Assembly (NCBI RefSeq): GCF_032854445.1 | Contig: NC_088300.1 | Location: 10,790,001-10,854,000 of the forward strand | Origin: Liolophura sinensis | Taxonomy: Eukaryota; Mollusca; Polyplacophora; Chitonida; Chitonidae | Direction of reading: 5' to 3' | Length of the DNA: 64,000 bases | In this document: positions 36,171-46,973 of the stretch, one piece after another | How the letters are laid out: each line of letters starts with the position of its first letter | How positions within the stretch are numbered: the first letter of the stretch is position 1 | Made by a program: the position numbers and the translations under genes | Notes under the pieces: model-generated | Told to the model about the DNA's origin: nothing | The model's input: the letters and a program-made list of their open reading frames with translations, nothing else | The model's database searches: none

Positions 36171-36852
36171 ATGCGTGTGGCCATACTGTATATCTGCTGC
36201 CCTAATTAATGACAGCTTATTCAGAAAGTACTATTCTTTGTAAGTCACACTTTTGTGAATGCCATCATATTACAATGTTAAAATCGGAGTATAATGATTG
36301 ATTGAAAGCTGTAAAATAATGTTATATAACAAAGATTTTTAACATTTATAATGCGGAACACAAAAATGCTAATTTTGATTAACATATTGGTAGATTATTA
36401 CATTTTCTAAGTAATTTGTGTGTAACAGAAAGTATTAATCTCACATTATAAATGCTCTCTTCTATCCGCCACTGCAAAAAAGTTGGATTTTACAGTACTA
36501 AAGTTAAACATAGCTTCCCGGTTTTAAGAGAGCGTTAAACGGCTTTTAACTATGGAACCCGGATACGGACTCTCGCGTTAATAATCCGGATCAATAATCA
36601 CAGGACCAATTCCTTAAAACCACCAAATCACCAAAGAACTAAGAAAGTAGATAAAGTGCAACAATAGGGAGGAATCTGGCAAAGAAAGGCAATCAACACC
36701 TATCAATGATGTTAAGGAACCCAAGGAACGTTTTACGCGAATGAACGAAATCAGTTTCAAAGTTGTGTAGGCCTACCATGCTAATAGGCTGTACAAGTTG
36801 TTGATAACCAAAGCCTGTAGCTCAGTTGCGCTTTGACTGCAACCTAAAATCC
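36171..36852. other. Unique AT-rich sequence
   Basis: I see no gene or element in this stretch. Confidence 0.45.
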
Positions 36853-37340
36853 AACGCGGCGAACTAATTCAAAACGATGAATATACATCCCCTACCCCCG
36901 AGTTCAGCAGGATTAGACAATTATGAAGCAGAGTGGCGGAGATTCTGGACGCTCTGTCCATACTTAGATAAAAGAGAATTATACTCATTGTAAACTTAGA
37001 AGGCGTTTGAAGGAAAATCCTTGAAACAACAGGTTTTTGGAGTAACAACTTGTGACGTAAAATTGAAATCGTCACACAGTACACAATAGTATAAGTGAAA
37101 TCTCCTTGAGTATGCGTAAAACACCAACCAAATAAATAAACAAATAAGTAAAACACAACAAAGGATCTAACAAATGCTACAAAGCCAGATATCCATTCCC
37201 CATATACAGAACCGTTCGGTAGTCTGTCCAAGTAAGGATAATTTATAATGTCAAAACTGAAACTATCTTTCTTGCCGTGAAGTTGGCCGTGGCAGAAAAC
37301 CATTTTGGTCTTCGTACAAATATCGGTCAAGATAACATGT
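36853..37340 (-). pseudogene. Decayed retroelement polyprotein fragment (minus copy)
   Basis: The minus strand encodes KKDSFSFDIINYPYLD, then a weak PNG-VYG stretch. This is the region after the reverse-transcriptase core in a family of animal retroelements, where a KRDSF-FDIVNYPYL-SN-P--PAYGVYI pattern is usual. Further on it matches, as DNA, the plus-strand element near 40770 (ATGGACAGAGCGTCCAGAAT). Frames are broken, and a SINE fragment interrupts it at 37071-37150. My best guess is a Penelope-like element, but I rely on remembered family pattern only. Confidence 0.6.
37071..37150 (+). mobile_element. SINE 3' fragment inside the retroelement copy
   Basis: GTATAAGTGAAATCTCCTTG, AGTATGCGTAAAACACCAAC, then CAAATAAATAAACAAATAAG match the 3' end of the SINE at 17053-17267. 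The retroelement sequence resumes on both sides. The insertion is therefore younger than the retroelement copy. Confidence 0.7.
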
Positions 37341-37439
37341 ACCATCTTTAGTTTCATTTAGTTCCAGCAAGGGTGGGTACATATTCATTGTTTAGGGCTA
37401 GCAGATCTTCAATATACCATCTAATAAATGAGGCAGATA

Positions 37440-38800
37440 ACATCGTACTGTCGGTGGTCAATCAGCATTACATCATGCCAGACAGCATTGTTTCTGGTCC
37501 ATGATGTCATTGGTCATGTAGAATAGTACTGTCGGTGGTCAATCAGCCTTACATCACGTCAAACAGCATTGCTTCTGGTCCATGATGTCATTGGTCATGT
37601 AGAATAGTACTGTCGGTGGTCAGTCAGCCTTACATCACGTCAAACAGCATTGCTTCTGGTCCATGATGTCATTGGTCATGTAGAATAGTACTGTCGGTGG
37701 TCAGTCAGCCTTACATCACGTCAGACAGCATTGCTTCTGGTCCATGATGTCATTGTCATGTAGAATAGTACTGTCGGTGGTCAGTCAGCCTTACATCACG
37801 TCAAACAGCATTGCTTCTGGTCCATGATGTCATTGGTCATGTAGAATAGTACTGTCGGTGGTCAGTCAGCCCGTACATCACGTCAGACAGCATTGCTTCT
37901 GGTCCATGATGTCATTGGTCATGTAGAATAGTACTGTCGGTGGTCAGTCAGCCTTACATCACGTCAGACAACATTGCTTCTGGTCCATGATGTCATGGGT
38001 CATGTAGAATAGTACTGTCGGTGGTCAATCAGCATTACATCACGTCAGACAGCATTGCTTCTGGTCCATGATGTCATGGGTCATGTAGAATAGTACTTTC
38101 GGTGGTCAATCAGCCTTACATCACGTCAGACAGCATTGCTTCTGGTCCATGATGTCATTGGTCATGTAGAATAGTACTGTCGGTGGTCAGTCAGCCTTAC
38201 ATCACGTCAGACAGCATTGCTTCTGGTCCATGATGTCATTGGTCATGTAGAATAGTACTGTCGGTGGTCAGTCAGCCTTACATCACGTCAGACAGCATTG
38301 CTTCTGGTCCATGATGTCATGGGTCATGTAGAATAGTACTGTCGGTGGTCAATCAGCCTTACATCACGTCAGACAGCATTGCTTCTGGTCCATGATGTCA
38401 TGGGTCATGTAGAATAGTACTGTCGGTGGTCAGTCAGCCTTACATCACGTCAGACAGCATTGCTTCTGGTCCATGATGTCATGGGTCATGTAGAATAGTA
38501 CTTTCGGTGGTCAATCAGCCTTACATCACGTCAGACAGCATTGCTTCTGGTCCATGATGTCATTGGTCATGTAGAATAGTACTGTCGGTGGTCAGTCAGC
38601 CACACGTCATGTCAGACAGCATTGCTTCTGGTCCATGATGTCATGGGTCATGTAGAATAGTACTGTCGGTGGTCAATCAGCCGTACATCACGTCAGACAG
38701 CATTCCTTCTCGCCCATGATGTCATTGGTCATGTAGAATAGTACTGTCGGTGGTCTATCAGGTATACGTCATGTCAGATAGCATTGCTTCTGGCCCATTA
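37440..38800 (+). repeat. 81-bp minisatellite
   Basis: About 17 copies: CATGTAGAATAGTACTGTCG, GTGGTCAGTCAGCCTTACAT, CACGTCAGACAGCATTGCTT, then CTGGTCCATGATGTCATTGG and T. Copies are very similar, with recurring variants (CAATCAGC or CAGTCAGC, CATTGG or CATGGG, CTTTCGG or CTGTCGG). A single stray half copy (CATGTAGAATACTACTGTC) lies at 39020. Confidence 0.95.
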
Positions 38801-39199
38801 CATTAAATCCTTAACCTTTTCGCATATTAAACAGCAACTTTCAGTACAGTTTATGCATATTTCCACATGATTACATTGATTGAATTGGCCAATTCCAGAA
38901 CTTCACAAAAAGTGTAATTTTACTATTCTTCACAGAATAATGGCTTCAGAATATGCTTGAAAAAAGAAAAACACCTTGCAACCATGCGAACAGGTTGAAG
39001 AATTACAGTATGCCATTAGTCATGTAGAATACTACTGTCTCTGGTCCAAGAGTTCTACATTGTATCGGTGTTTAATAAAACTGGTCACCGCTACAGTAAC
39101 GTCAAAGGCATCAAAGCATTGTTACGAACACTGTCTTTAAACATTGTCTTACTTTTGTTTTATTTGCCATTGTCTAACCTACATCTCCCCCCTCTGTGT

Positions 39200-39790
39200 G
39201 TGTTATAGCCTGCACTGTAATTCAGTCGAGTGTTCTTAACGCTTCGGTGTTTAGGAGTTTAGTGTCATTGTAAATAGAGTGTACATTTTGGAAATATGTA
39301 TCGATGTGTGTTGTAAACATGTTTACGATCAAACCATTCGGAGTTTTCTTTATGCTAGTTTATAAATATGAGCGACAGAGTTGTAAAGCTAGCAGTCATT
39401 CATTCAAGTCCACTTGAGCAGTCATTTACTGATGTTCACTTGAGAGCAGTCATATTTACTGCCATCCACTGTGAAAGATTTTGCTGGGTTTGGAAATAGC
39501 GTCTTTCACGTCATTCGACATTCGTCATTTGTACTCCATTTTCTGTACGTAGCACTCTGCGAGCTTGTGTTTCGCCACTTGTTTTTTTTTTGAGACGTTA
39601 GTTTGGAGCTTGTTTCAGTCACTGTCTTTTTGTGCTATTACGTACATTTCATCTCAGTTTACTCTGAAAGTGACTTTGTGTATATTTCCTAGGACTGAAA
39701 CATACATCGACAGCTCGACATCACGGCCGGCACTGTCAACCCGTCAGCCCTGAGAAGTTATACCTTCACAAGCAGGGGTGATAACATCGT
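39200..39790 (+). other. Possible solo LTR or promoter-like region
   Basis: A TATAAATATGAGCGACAGAG string at about 39360 is followed by ATTCATTCAAGTCCACTTGAG, then a T-rich stretch and a CCCTGAGAAGTTATACCTTC end. The layout (promoter then about 400 bases) resembles an invertebrate gypsy-type LTR. I see no clear target-site duplication, second LTR or coding region, so this is a suggestion only. Confidence 0.25.
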
Positions 39791-39863
39791 CACGGGGAAA
39801 TCATCTTAGCTATGGATTCTATATTTACGTGGACTGACTCGCCTTTGTAAGCCAGAATATTCC

Positions 39864-39880
39864 AAACCAAAAATTATATA

Positions 39881-39965
<85 letters not shown>

Positions 39966-39971
39966 TGGTTT
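39864..39971. repeat. TA microsatellite between inverted arms, 108-bp hairpin
   Basis: AAACCAAAAAT at 39864-39874 is matched by its reverse complement ATTTTTGGTTT at 39961-39971. The 86 bases between are nearly pure TA, with one G at about 39886. The whole stretch can fold back on itself almost perfectly. Confidence 0.95.
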
Positions 39972-40164
39972 AAATATATATGAATTGAACTTATTCAAGC
40001 GTCGTCATGTTTATTTGTTTCTTCTTGAGTAAGGCCTATAACTAATTTGAGCGTTAAACAAGTCAGTTGTTTATCATCCTTAGTCTCCCATAGTGATACC
40101 CTTATACCGTCTTCAGCCCAACTATATACAAGGGTTACCATTCATACGATGTTTCCATGTTCAT

Positions 40165-41090
40165 TGAGTTGCTTGAATTTCTCATTAATAACATCTATGT
40201 GAAATTCGGGCAAACCATATAATCAACAGTGTATAGGTATTCCGTTGGGTACAAATTGTGCCCCGCTTTTGGCCAGTCTATAGCTGTTCTCATATGAATA
40301 CGACTATTTGCAGAAACTATTAATGAGTAATCCTCACCAGGCCAGATCTTTTTCATCCACTAAACGGTGTTTTGATGATCTGCTGGCTTTAAACAATCCA
40401 TATATAACAAAGGCTGTGAAAGATTTAAAGGAACCACAGACTCTCTAGATAGTACATCTTATCTAAACCTATATATGTACAAATACCAAAACGGTTTCCC
40501 TCTCGCAGACTTTACGGCAAGAGGGATAGTTTCAATTTTAACATTGTAAATTATCCTTACTTGGGCAGCAATGTACCCAAGCGTCCTGCATATGGCGTAT
40601 GCGGATGTCACCTTGAAACATTTTTTAGATCCTGCGTGTTGTGTGACGATTTCAATCAACGTCACAAGTTATTACTGCAAATACTAGTGTGTCAAGCTTA
40701 TTCCATTAAACGCCTTTACTCCAAGTTTCTTAAGTTTTACAATGAGTACAGTTTTCTTGCAAGTTAACATGGACAGAGCGTCCAGAATCTCTGGCACTCT
40801 GCTTCATGATTGTATCTAATTCCGCTTAACCCGGGCTGGGGGATTTATATTCATCATGTTGAATTAGATCGCCATTTTGGTTATATGAACAGACGCAATC
40901 AAAGCGCAGCTGAGATACATATTTTCTTATCGATTACTGGCATTCTAACATGGTACACGATTAGAAAACTGATTTCACTCAGTCGGACATACCTTGTGTC
41001 TTTCCTACGTCGCTTGAAAATGTTGACCTCTTCTCTTTGTATGATTCCGTCCTACTTACGTACTTTATACACTTTCTTAGTTTCTTAGTT
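40165..41090 (+). pseudogene. Decayed reverse-transcriptase element (plus copy)
   Basis: Across two frames the DNA reads EFLINNIYVKFG, GIPLGTNCAPLLASL, a stop, FSYEYDYLQKLLMSNPH, KRCFDDLLALNNP (the catalytic DD site of a reverse transcriptase), then KRDSFNFNIVNYPYLGSNVP and KRPAYGV. The GIP-GTNCAPLLA and FDDLLALNN motifs are diagnostic of a retroelement reverse transcriptase. At least one frameshift (near 40222) and in-frame stops show it is dead. The later part (40680-41090) is the segment also found inverted at 36853-37000. The family is probably Penelope-like; this assignment is inference. Confidence 0.75.
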
Positions 41091-41599
41091 TGGTAATTTG
41101 CGTTGAGCATCGTTTTGGGAATTGTCTTAACGATTATTGACCCAGAACGTCCTTTTTGGTCGACGACTGGTATAGGAATGTCTGTTTCGACACATAGACA
41201 TCTATATGCCGTGGGGTGTATATGGTAGTTTTCAGTACCTGCCGGCCTGCTTCATCAGCTACTATTCATGGGTAATTATGTTCAAGGTTGAGCACATAAA
41301 TCCACTGATAAGTAGTTGTCAGCGGTTGATACATACGGTTATATTGTGACATAAACTTCCAAACTGTCTTCGTGAATTCCAGCTGCAAAGAAGCAGTGTT
41401 ACATGTATCTGGACGATAATTTTGCTACAGTGAAAAACAACACAGTGACACAGAAATAGGCATCAGCCTGCATAAATTAACGTATATTTTAATTCACTGA
41501 TGAGGCTAAGACATTAAAAGAGTATATATTTGTTATTGTATATACAACTGCTTTCCCTGGGAAGGGATGGCTGGCGAAAGTGAGGCACAGAATGACTTC

Positions 41600-41830
41600 T
41601 TAGTGAGGCCCTTCGAAGGTTAGTATAAAATCTCTACATAGAGACCTTTGGGGGTCAATATAACACTGAATCTCTTTGGAGGTGAGTATAACATATCTGT
41701 ACCGAGGCCCTTTGGGATCAGAGCGACATCTCTACATTGAGGCCCTTTAGGGGTCAGTATCACATCTCTACATGCACTGAGGCCCTTTAAAGGTCAATAT
41801 AATATACGTACATTTATTCAGGTTCTTTCA
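41600..41830 (+). repeat. Degenerate 36 to 40-bp repeat
   Basis: Five to six copies share GAGGCCCTTTGGGGGTCAGT followed by ATAACATCTCTACAT. They are diverged in length and sequence. Confidence 0.8.
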
Positions 41831-42869
41831 CTCTGACATATTTCCAAAACAATAGTTCCTGTATTCATAACTTTTCCTAAGCAACAATAAACGGTATCTA
41901 TCACAGATTATGGATCCAGGAGTGAACGGTTTGTTATCACTATAATAAAATAATGTTCTTTTCTCTGCGTGGCTCTTCATGTACTTGAGAGTCTGAATTA
42001 AATGAAACGATCAATGGATACCTTAAGCTCAGTATTCTGGTGTGATCTACACTGATTTTACACTCTTTGAAAGCTGCAAAGCTTACACGTATCCGGTTTG
42101 CATTACAACATGTAGCCTTTCAACACATACCATTAGTGTTCATGAATTTGTTTGCTCTGTATACTTAGAGAGGCTGTGTCGTTACAAATGTGGAACATAA
42201 ATTACTTAACATGTAAATGGAAAATGCACGTATTTGACATATATTCGCCTGAAAGGTAGAGCAACACCATTACTGATTCCGCTGATAGTACATTTGGACA
42301 TATACCTGTACACATACATGCATATAAATTACATTGTGGCTAAGCAGAAAAAATCTCAGGCTTGCATTTCTGCTTTATATCTGAAATACAGATTTACAAC
42401 GAAGGCAGCTAATGTTTTAGCCTGGAAATTCGTCTCCTAACGTTTTCAAATCACTAAACATAGTTCTGTACTAGTATTATTAAATATGTAACGTAGCAAT
42501 TTAAATTACAATATTTTGTCAAATAACATAGCCAGGTCATTCATGTTACCGTGCGATAAATGTTTGAAAAAATCTGAGGTGTAGGTCACGTGTGGAAGAC
42601 GTGTGCACTCCAAGCAAACACCCAAGCACTCACTCATCACTGCATAAATAAATAAGTACAAATATTTTACAATCTATTATTAAGCTATTTGACACAATAG
42701 CTGCTTGTTTGTGAAGGACATATCTAGATCACATGCACCCTGCATGGGTAACTCATTCGCAGGCATCGGATGAATTAAAACACTTGTACACACAATGTAG
42801 ATTCGACTAGTTGAAGCCCCCTAGCAATTCCGATGAGAAAGAAGCTTGATGAATCTGTAATGACCATTA
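41831..42869. other. Unique AT-rich sequence
   Basis: I see no gene. CCAAGCACTCACTCATCACT at about 42621 may be a relic of the AAGCACTC-tailed SINE family. Confidence 0.4.
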
Positions 42870-43580
42870 ACTTCACTGATATCTGCAGATAAATCTCTCG
42901 ATCAACCTACTCTTCTCAAAGAATCTATGTACAGAAAGCACATTAACATGCCCGCAGCCAAGACATATGGACATCTGTCTCCTATTGCCACGGTAAGGTA
43001 TGTACATGATATACAGAACAGCGGGTCCGCACCTATCATAGCAGACCAACCCGAGGTGCCAAGCACTCCGCTCATAATTTACCAATAAATATTTAAAAAT
43101 AAATAGCTGTGAAGTCGTCAGCCAGGCTGAGCGACGAGAAAGTGTCAGCTGTATGCCCCCTCTATCCGGTTTGCCGGATTCACTCAACATGACTCCAAGT
43201 AAACAGCGCAAATATTTACACCTTGTAGTCAACTCCAACAGTCATATTAAGATCATCGAGGTTCGACTCTGTTCTGTATGACAGCCATTTGCCCTTCTAA
43301 GTATGATGGGGTCCACCACTTCCAGAGACTCTGTGGAATATCATTATACTCATGATCAACTATATCTCCATGTCGTACGTACAGATGTCTTCTGTCAGAT
43401 CTTAGATCCGTTCCATACTTCCCAGCATAGCTTTCAGAAATACACATCTGTAATCTTCCATTCGCTAACCTGGAACTCGGTCTTTTCGAGAGTGCTGTCG
43501 TTATTAACATGCCAAAACTGTACGCTAGAAAAACATTTGTCCTTCAATGATAGAGCAATCCTGGCTTTCACATCGTAAAG
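42870..43580 (-). pseudogene. Possible decayed coding remnant, unidentified
   Basis: The minus strand has two adjoining frames, 85 and 121 codons long. Base composition differs from the AT-rich flanks, and alternative frames give equally protein-like strings (for example TEFQVSEWKITDVYF). This suggests frameshifted old coding sequence. I cannot name a family. It could equally be chance. Confidence 0.2.
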
Positions 43581-43584
43581 TATA

Positions 43585-43737
43585 TTCCTGAAATTGTGTG
43601 ACAAATATCAGATGTACCTGTTGCATCGACAGACTTCATTGACTGCCATTTTCAATTCGTGTCACACATATCAAATGTACCTGGTGCATCGACAGCAAGC
43701 CAGACGTCATTGACTGCCATTTTCAATTCGTGTCGGT
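43585..43737 (+). repeat. Two tandem copies of about 70 bp
   Basis: Both copies contain ATGTACCTG(T/G)TGCATCGAC and CATTGACTGCCATTTTCAA followed by TTCGTGTC. They differ by an 8-base insertion. Confidence 0.85.
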
Positions 43738-44269
43738 CGCACTCGGAATCGTTCGCAAAAAAATAAGCTCATAGAACGTTTGGACTGAAACGCAGGCGAC
43801 TGAGCGATTACCAATTTTGAGCTGTTAATTGGCAAGTTTAGCTGGGAAGGTGGCCAACGTATCTGAGAACTTATCGGTATACACTCTCAAGCCCTGATTC
43901 ACAAGGTTTACCTCTCCTCGTGAAGTCCTCAGTTCACGGCGAAATGCAAATTCATCCATAAGATGTGGCACCACTGGATGGTTTCACTAGGATAAACAAG
44001 TAGCTGATAGAGGCTACTGATCGGACAGTGAACTGTGAGATAATTGCGACAACTATCCAGTACAGTGAACTCTCAGGCTCTAGTAAAGTTATCAAATGCA
44101 GTGAACTATGGGGCATTACTATAGCTAACCAGTTCATCACAACCACACAAATGTTCTCACAAAACACACACAAAACGATCTTGTATATACAGATAACACA
44201 AATATCAGCTCAACCTGAGTTTCCCGTGTGTGATAGCTGTGCAAATTTATTATTATCTTGCTGACTGAT

Positions 44270-44605
44270 CCACAGTACGGCTTCCTGCAACATATCTGGA
44301 GGGGCACTATCTGGAAAGGGTCACACATCTCGACAGAGGAACCCATCTGGAGGGGTACAATCATCTGTAGGTGCACTGATCTGGAGAAGGGCGCTCATTT
44401 GGAGAGGACCACCCATGTGATGGGGCACCAATCTTTAGGGACACCCATCTAGAGCTGTACCCATCTGTAGGGGCACCCATCTGGAGCGGTACCCATCTGT
44501 CGGGACACCTATCTGAAAGGACGCCCATTTGGAGGGGCACCCATCTGTAGGGACACCCATCCAAAGGCGCACCCATCTGAAGGCGTCCAAAGTATCCACC
44601 CCTCA
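44270..44605 (+). repeat. 16 to 17-bp minisatellite
   Basis: The unit is near GGGGCACCCATCTGGA, with GTACCCATCTGTAG and GGACACCCATCTG variants. There are about 19 copies. The minus-strand frame of repeated RWVPLQMGA-type residues is a by-product. Confidence 0.85.
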
Positions 44606-45266
44606 ATACCGTATCTTCAGTAGAACAATGTGCAACCGCACTGCATTACAGACAGATTGGACAATCGCAACATTCCACGTCGACATGGACTTGGTTCTTT
44701 TAAACGCTCATTCCTCTACAGACCTCCCAAATTCCTTCCCAAGTAATAAAGTCTTCCTGAATGGGTAACAATAAAAAACCTTCAAAACTGAACACTTCTC
44801 CAGAGGTCCTATACCTGTCCAGTCGTACGCAATGCCTGATTTTACAGTTACTTCCACAACGAATTAATCGTTCCAACAAAGTATTACGTACATCCATGAA
44901 GTTCCAGCTTTGAATTGGCTTCATTAACTTCAAAAGGGAAGATCCACAGAGGCCAGTGATAACGCTTAATCATGTGGACCAGGCATATCCAAAAAAAAAA
45001 CGCCCCAATAGTTGTGTTAGCAGTTTAGTTGCAACATTCACTTTGAACACTGAATTCACAAAGGCATTAGTTTTAATGTCTGTTGCGGAGACATTAATTG
45101 TCCTTGAACACTTGACCACCGTTATGAAGATGCTGATATAAAATACAATATCACAAAGTACTGGACAGTTCTGCTTCAAGCAATTTGCTGAAAGATAAGT
45201 TTGTCAGACGTGTGAGCATTGATTTCAAATGTTTTTTTCAGTCCAAAAGTGACAGACGAATTCAAC

Positions 45267-45272
45267 TTTATT
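45267..45272 (-). terminator. AATAAA signal directly after the kinase stop codon
   Basis: On the minus strand TGA (45275-45273) is followed at once by AATAAA. If used, the 3' UTR would be only about 20 to 30 bases. Another signal further down could be the real one. Confidence 0.35.
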
Positions 45273-45645
45273 TCATCTCCGCTCTGTTCGTTTTTGTTTT
45301 GTGTTGCGATAATCCACTGCTGTTTCGCCATCTTCGACATGATGCAGAAGTTTATCTGTGGATTTATCATGGACGCAAACATCAACTGTCATTTCATCGC
45401 CGCTGGATACACTAATGAGGCGGCCATTTGCCGCGGCCTCTGAGGCCGCCGCCATTGCTGACGTGGTGAAGGGATCTGACAAAGGGAGGGAACTGCTGTC
45501 CGTGTTGCTCAGCGGGACATCAATGTTTTCCAGCTCGAGGTAGTCACAATTCCTTGTCAGCAGCTCCTCGATGTAGAGTCGCAGCTGCGTGAAGGTTGGC
45601 CGTTCTTTGGGAGACTCCTTCCAGCTGTGACGCATGATGCTGTAT
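45273..45645 (-). CDS. Receptor tyrosine kinase, last exon (C-lobe end and cytoplasmic tail)
   Basis: The exon starts by completing a Leu codon, then YSIMRHSWKESPKERPTFTQL. This is the conserved end of a tyrosine kinase domain, with W-ESPKERPTF as helix H and I. RLYIEELLTRNCDYLELENI follows, with YLEL as a possible SH2-docking tyrosine, then a Ser/Ala-rich tail of about 75 residues ending KQKRTERR and a TGA stop. The acceptor is TTGTAG at 45646-45648. The phase (one base of the split codon) agrees with the exon at 46877-46973. Family-level function: a membrane receptor phosphorylating tyrosines on itself and on adaptors. Confidence 0.92.
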
Positions 45646-46876
45646 CTACAAGTAAAACAGTTGCTGGTGAGTGGCTTTGTAGGAAATTAAAAGACGGAAA
45701 AGCCAGTTTGAATATGGACTTACTTAAACCTTGCTCTCTCTACTTTTAAAATCTGTACATACACTCAATTTACGTAGTTTATTTTTTGCCAATTTGTACT
45801 TGTGTGGTCCGGCTCTTTTGAGGTTGAAATTATTTATTGGTGTATATGTGTTTTTTTTTTTTAAATTAAAACGACGGTTTTTAGATTTATACGTGGAAGA
45901 AATTGAACACCTCCGAGAAAACCTCTGCACGTCGCCAAGTACATGCAAAGCTTTCGCCACGAGTTTGATAAAAGCATGTGATTTCCAGTGAGGGACACCT
46001 CATACCACAAAGTCAGTATGAGCCCAGAAATTTGATGGTATGTGCATACCCGTTTTATGGCCGGTATTTGGCCCGGGGGTCACACAGGTAGGTTCTTACA
46101 GTCCCCCATATGTGCCATACCGGTGCCTATGAAATAGCGATGAATTCGCAAACAACTCAAGTCATTCTTGCCATTTGGAGCAACATTAGAAACCTTTTTG
46201 TTTCAATAAACTCAGCTGGGATGCATTCAGCGTCTAAACTTTCGGAATCTGTTTCTAGTTCGTGAACGTGGGGAATCTCTGGTGTAACTATGTAGGGCTG
46301 TCCGCCATAAGGGTGCAGCATGTCACTGTTGACAGGCAGGGTCACCGTCTCTGGTGGCAGCTTAATGTGAAAATACCACATGCGGCGCAGACGTAGCGCT
46401 TGTAATGACGTTTAACTCACCTTCCTAACGTAAGTTATAATCGTTCATTCATACAATCATTTCCTAATTAATACATTCATTCATCCATCCATTCATTCAG
46501 TTCACCTATGCTATATCAATGTGTTCGACTGTGTGAGCAAAATATTGGAGATTAATTTATGTCTCTCCGTGCAAATCGAATTTTTAATTTCAAGCCAACC
46601 AAGTATAGAATTGGTATAAAAAGCGATTTTCTAAATTAAAAAATGTAAACGTCTGTGGGGATAGTCCGCCAATGTTTGGGAGTTCGAAGCTCACTGGAGG
46701 TAGACGGCGTACTTGCCCCGCAATCTGAAATAATATATGTCTAATGTGTACATAATGATAGCACACGTGCCAGGTATCTATAGTAAATATTAAAAACAGG
46801 CACAGGTATGGTTTTTTGTGTCTTCTTTCTATCCACATGAACCTGTATGAAAAGCATTAGGTGTGTGATAACTTAC
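45646..46876 (-). other. Last intron of the receptor kinase, with a possible alternative exon
   Basis: The intron is bounded by GTAAGT and TTGTAG on the minus strand. A 74-codon minus-strand frame at 46157-46381 (LPPETVTLPVNSDMLHPYG, then IVTPEIPHVHELETDSES) looks coding-like. Its phase does not match a simple splice from the exon upstream, so it is not called as an exon. The rest shows nothing. Confidence 0.6.
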
Positions 46877-46973
46877 AGTTCCTCTGAGCAGTTGCTGGGC
46901 TTTTCCATTCTGTAACCATTGGACAGCATGTAGAACAGGTCTGACAGGGCGATGTTCGGGTACGGGGAGGCAC
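46877..46973 (-). CDS. Receptor tyrosine kinase, C-lobe exon
   Basis: Completing a Gly codon from the catalytic exon, this reads GASPYPNIALSDLFYMLSNG then YRMEKPSNCSEEL. The pattern G-SPYP, then L--GYRMEKP-NCS-EL, is the standard helix F to helix H region of receptor tyrosine kinases of the FGFR/Tie/RET/Cad96Ca type. Acceptor CTCCTCAG and donor GTAAGT are good. It is separated from the catalytic exon by a 9.5 kb intron that holds repeats and transposon remains. Confidence 0.93.

Noticed and set aside
43253-43510. Ligand-gated ion channel fragment
   Set aside because: A few residues suggested it (EYNDI, LW-W-P), but no Cys-loop or membrane helix pattern could be followed in any frame.
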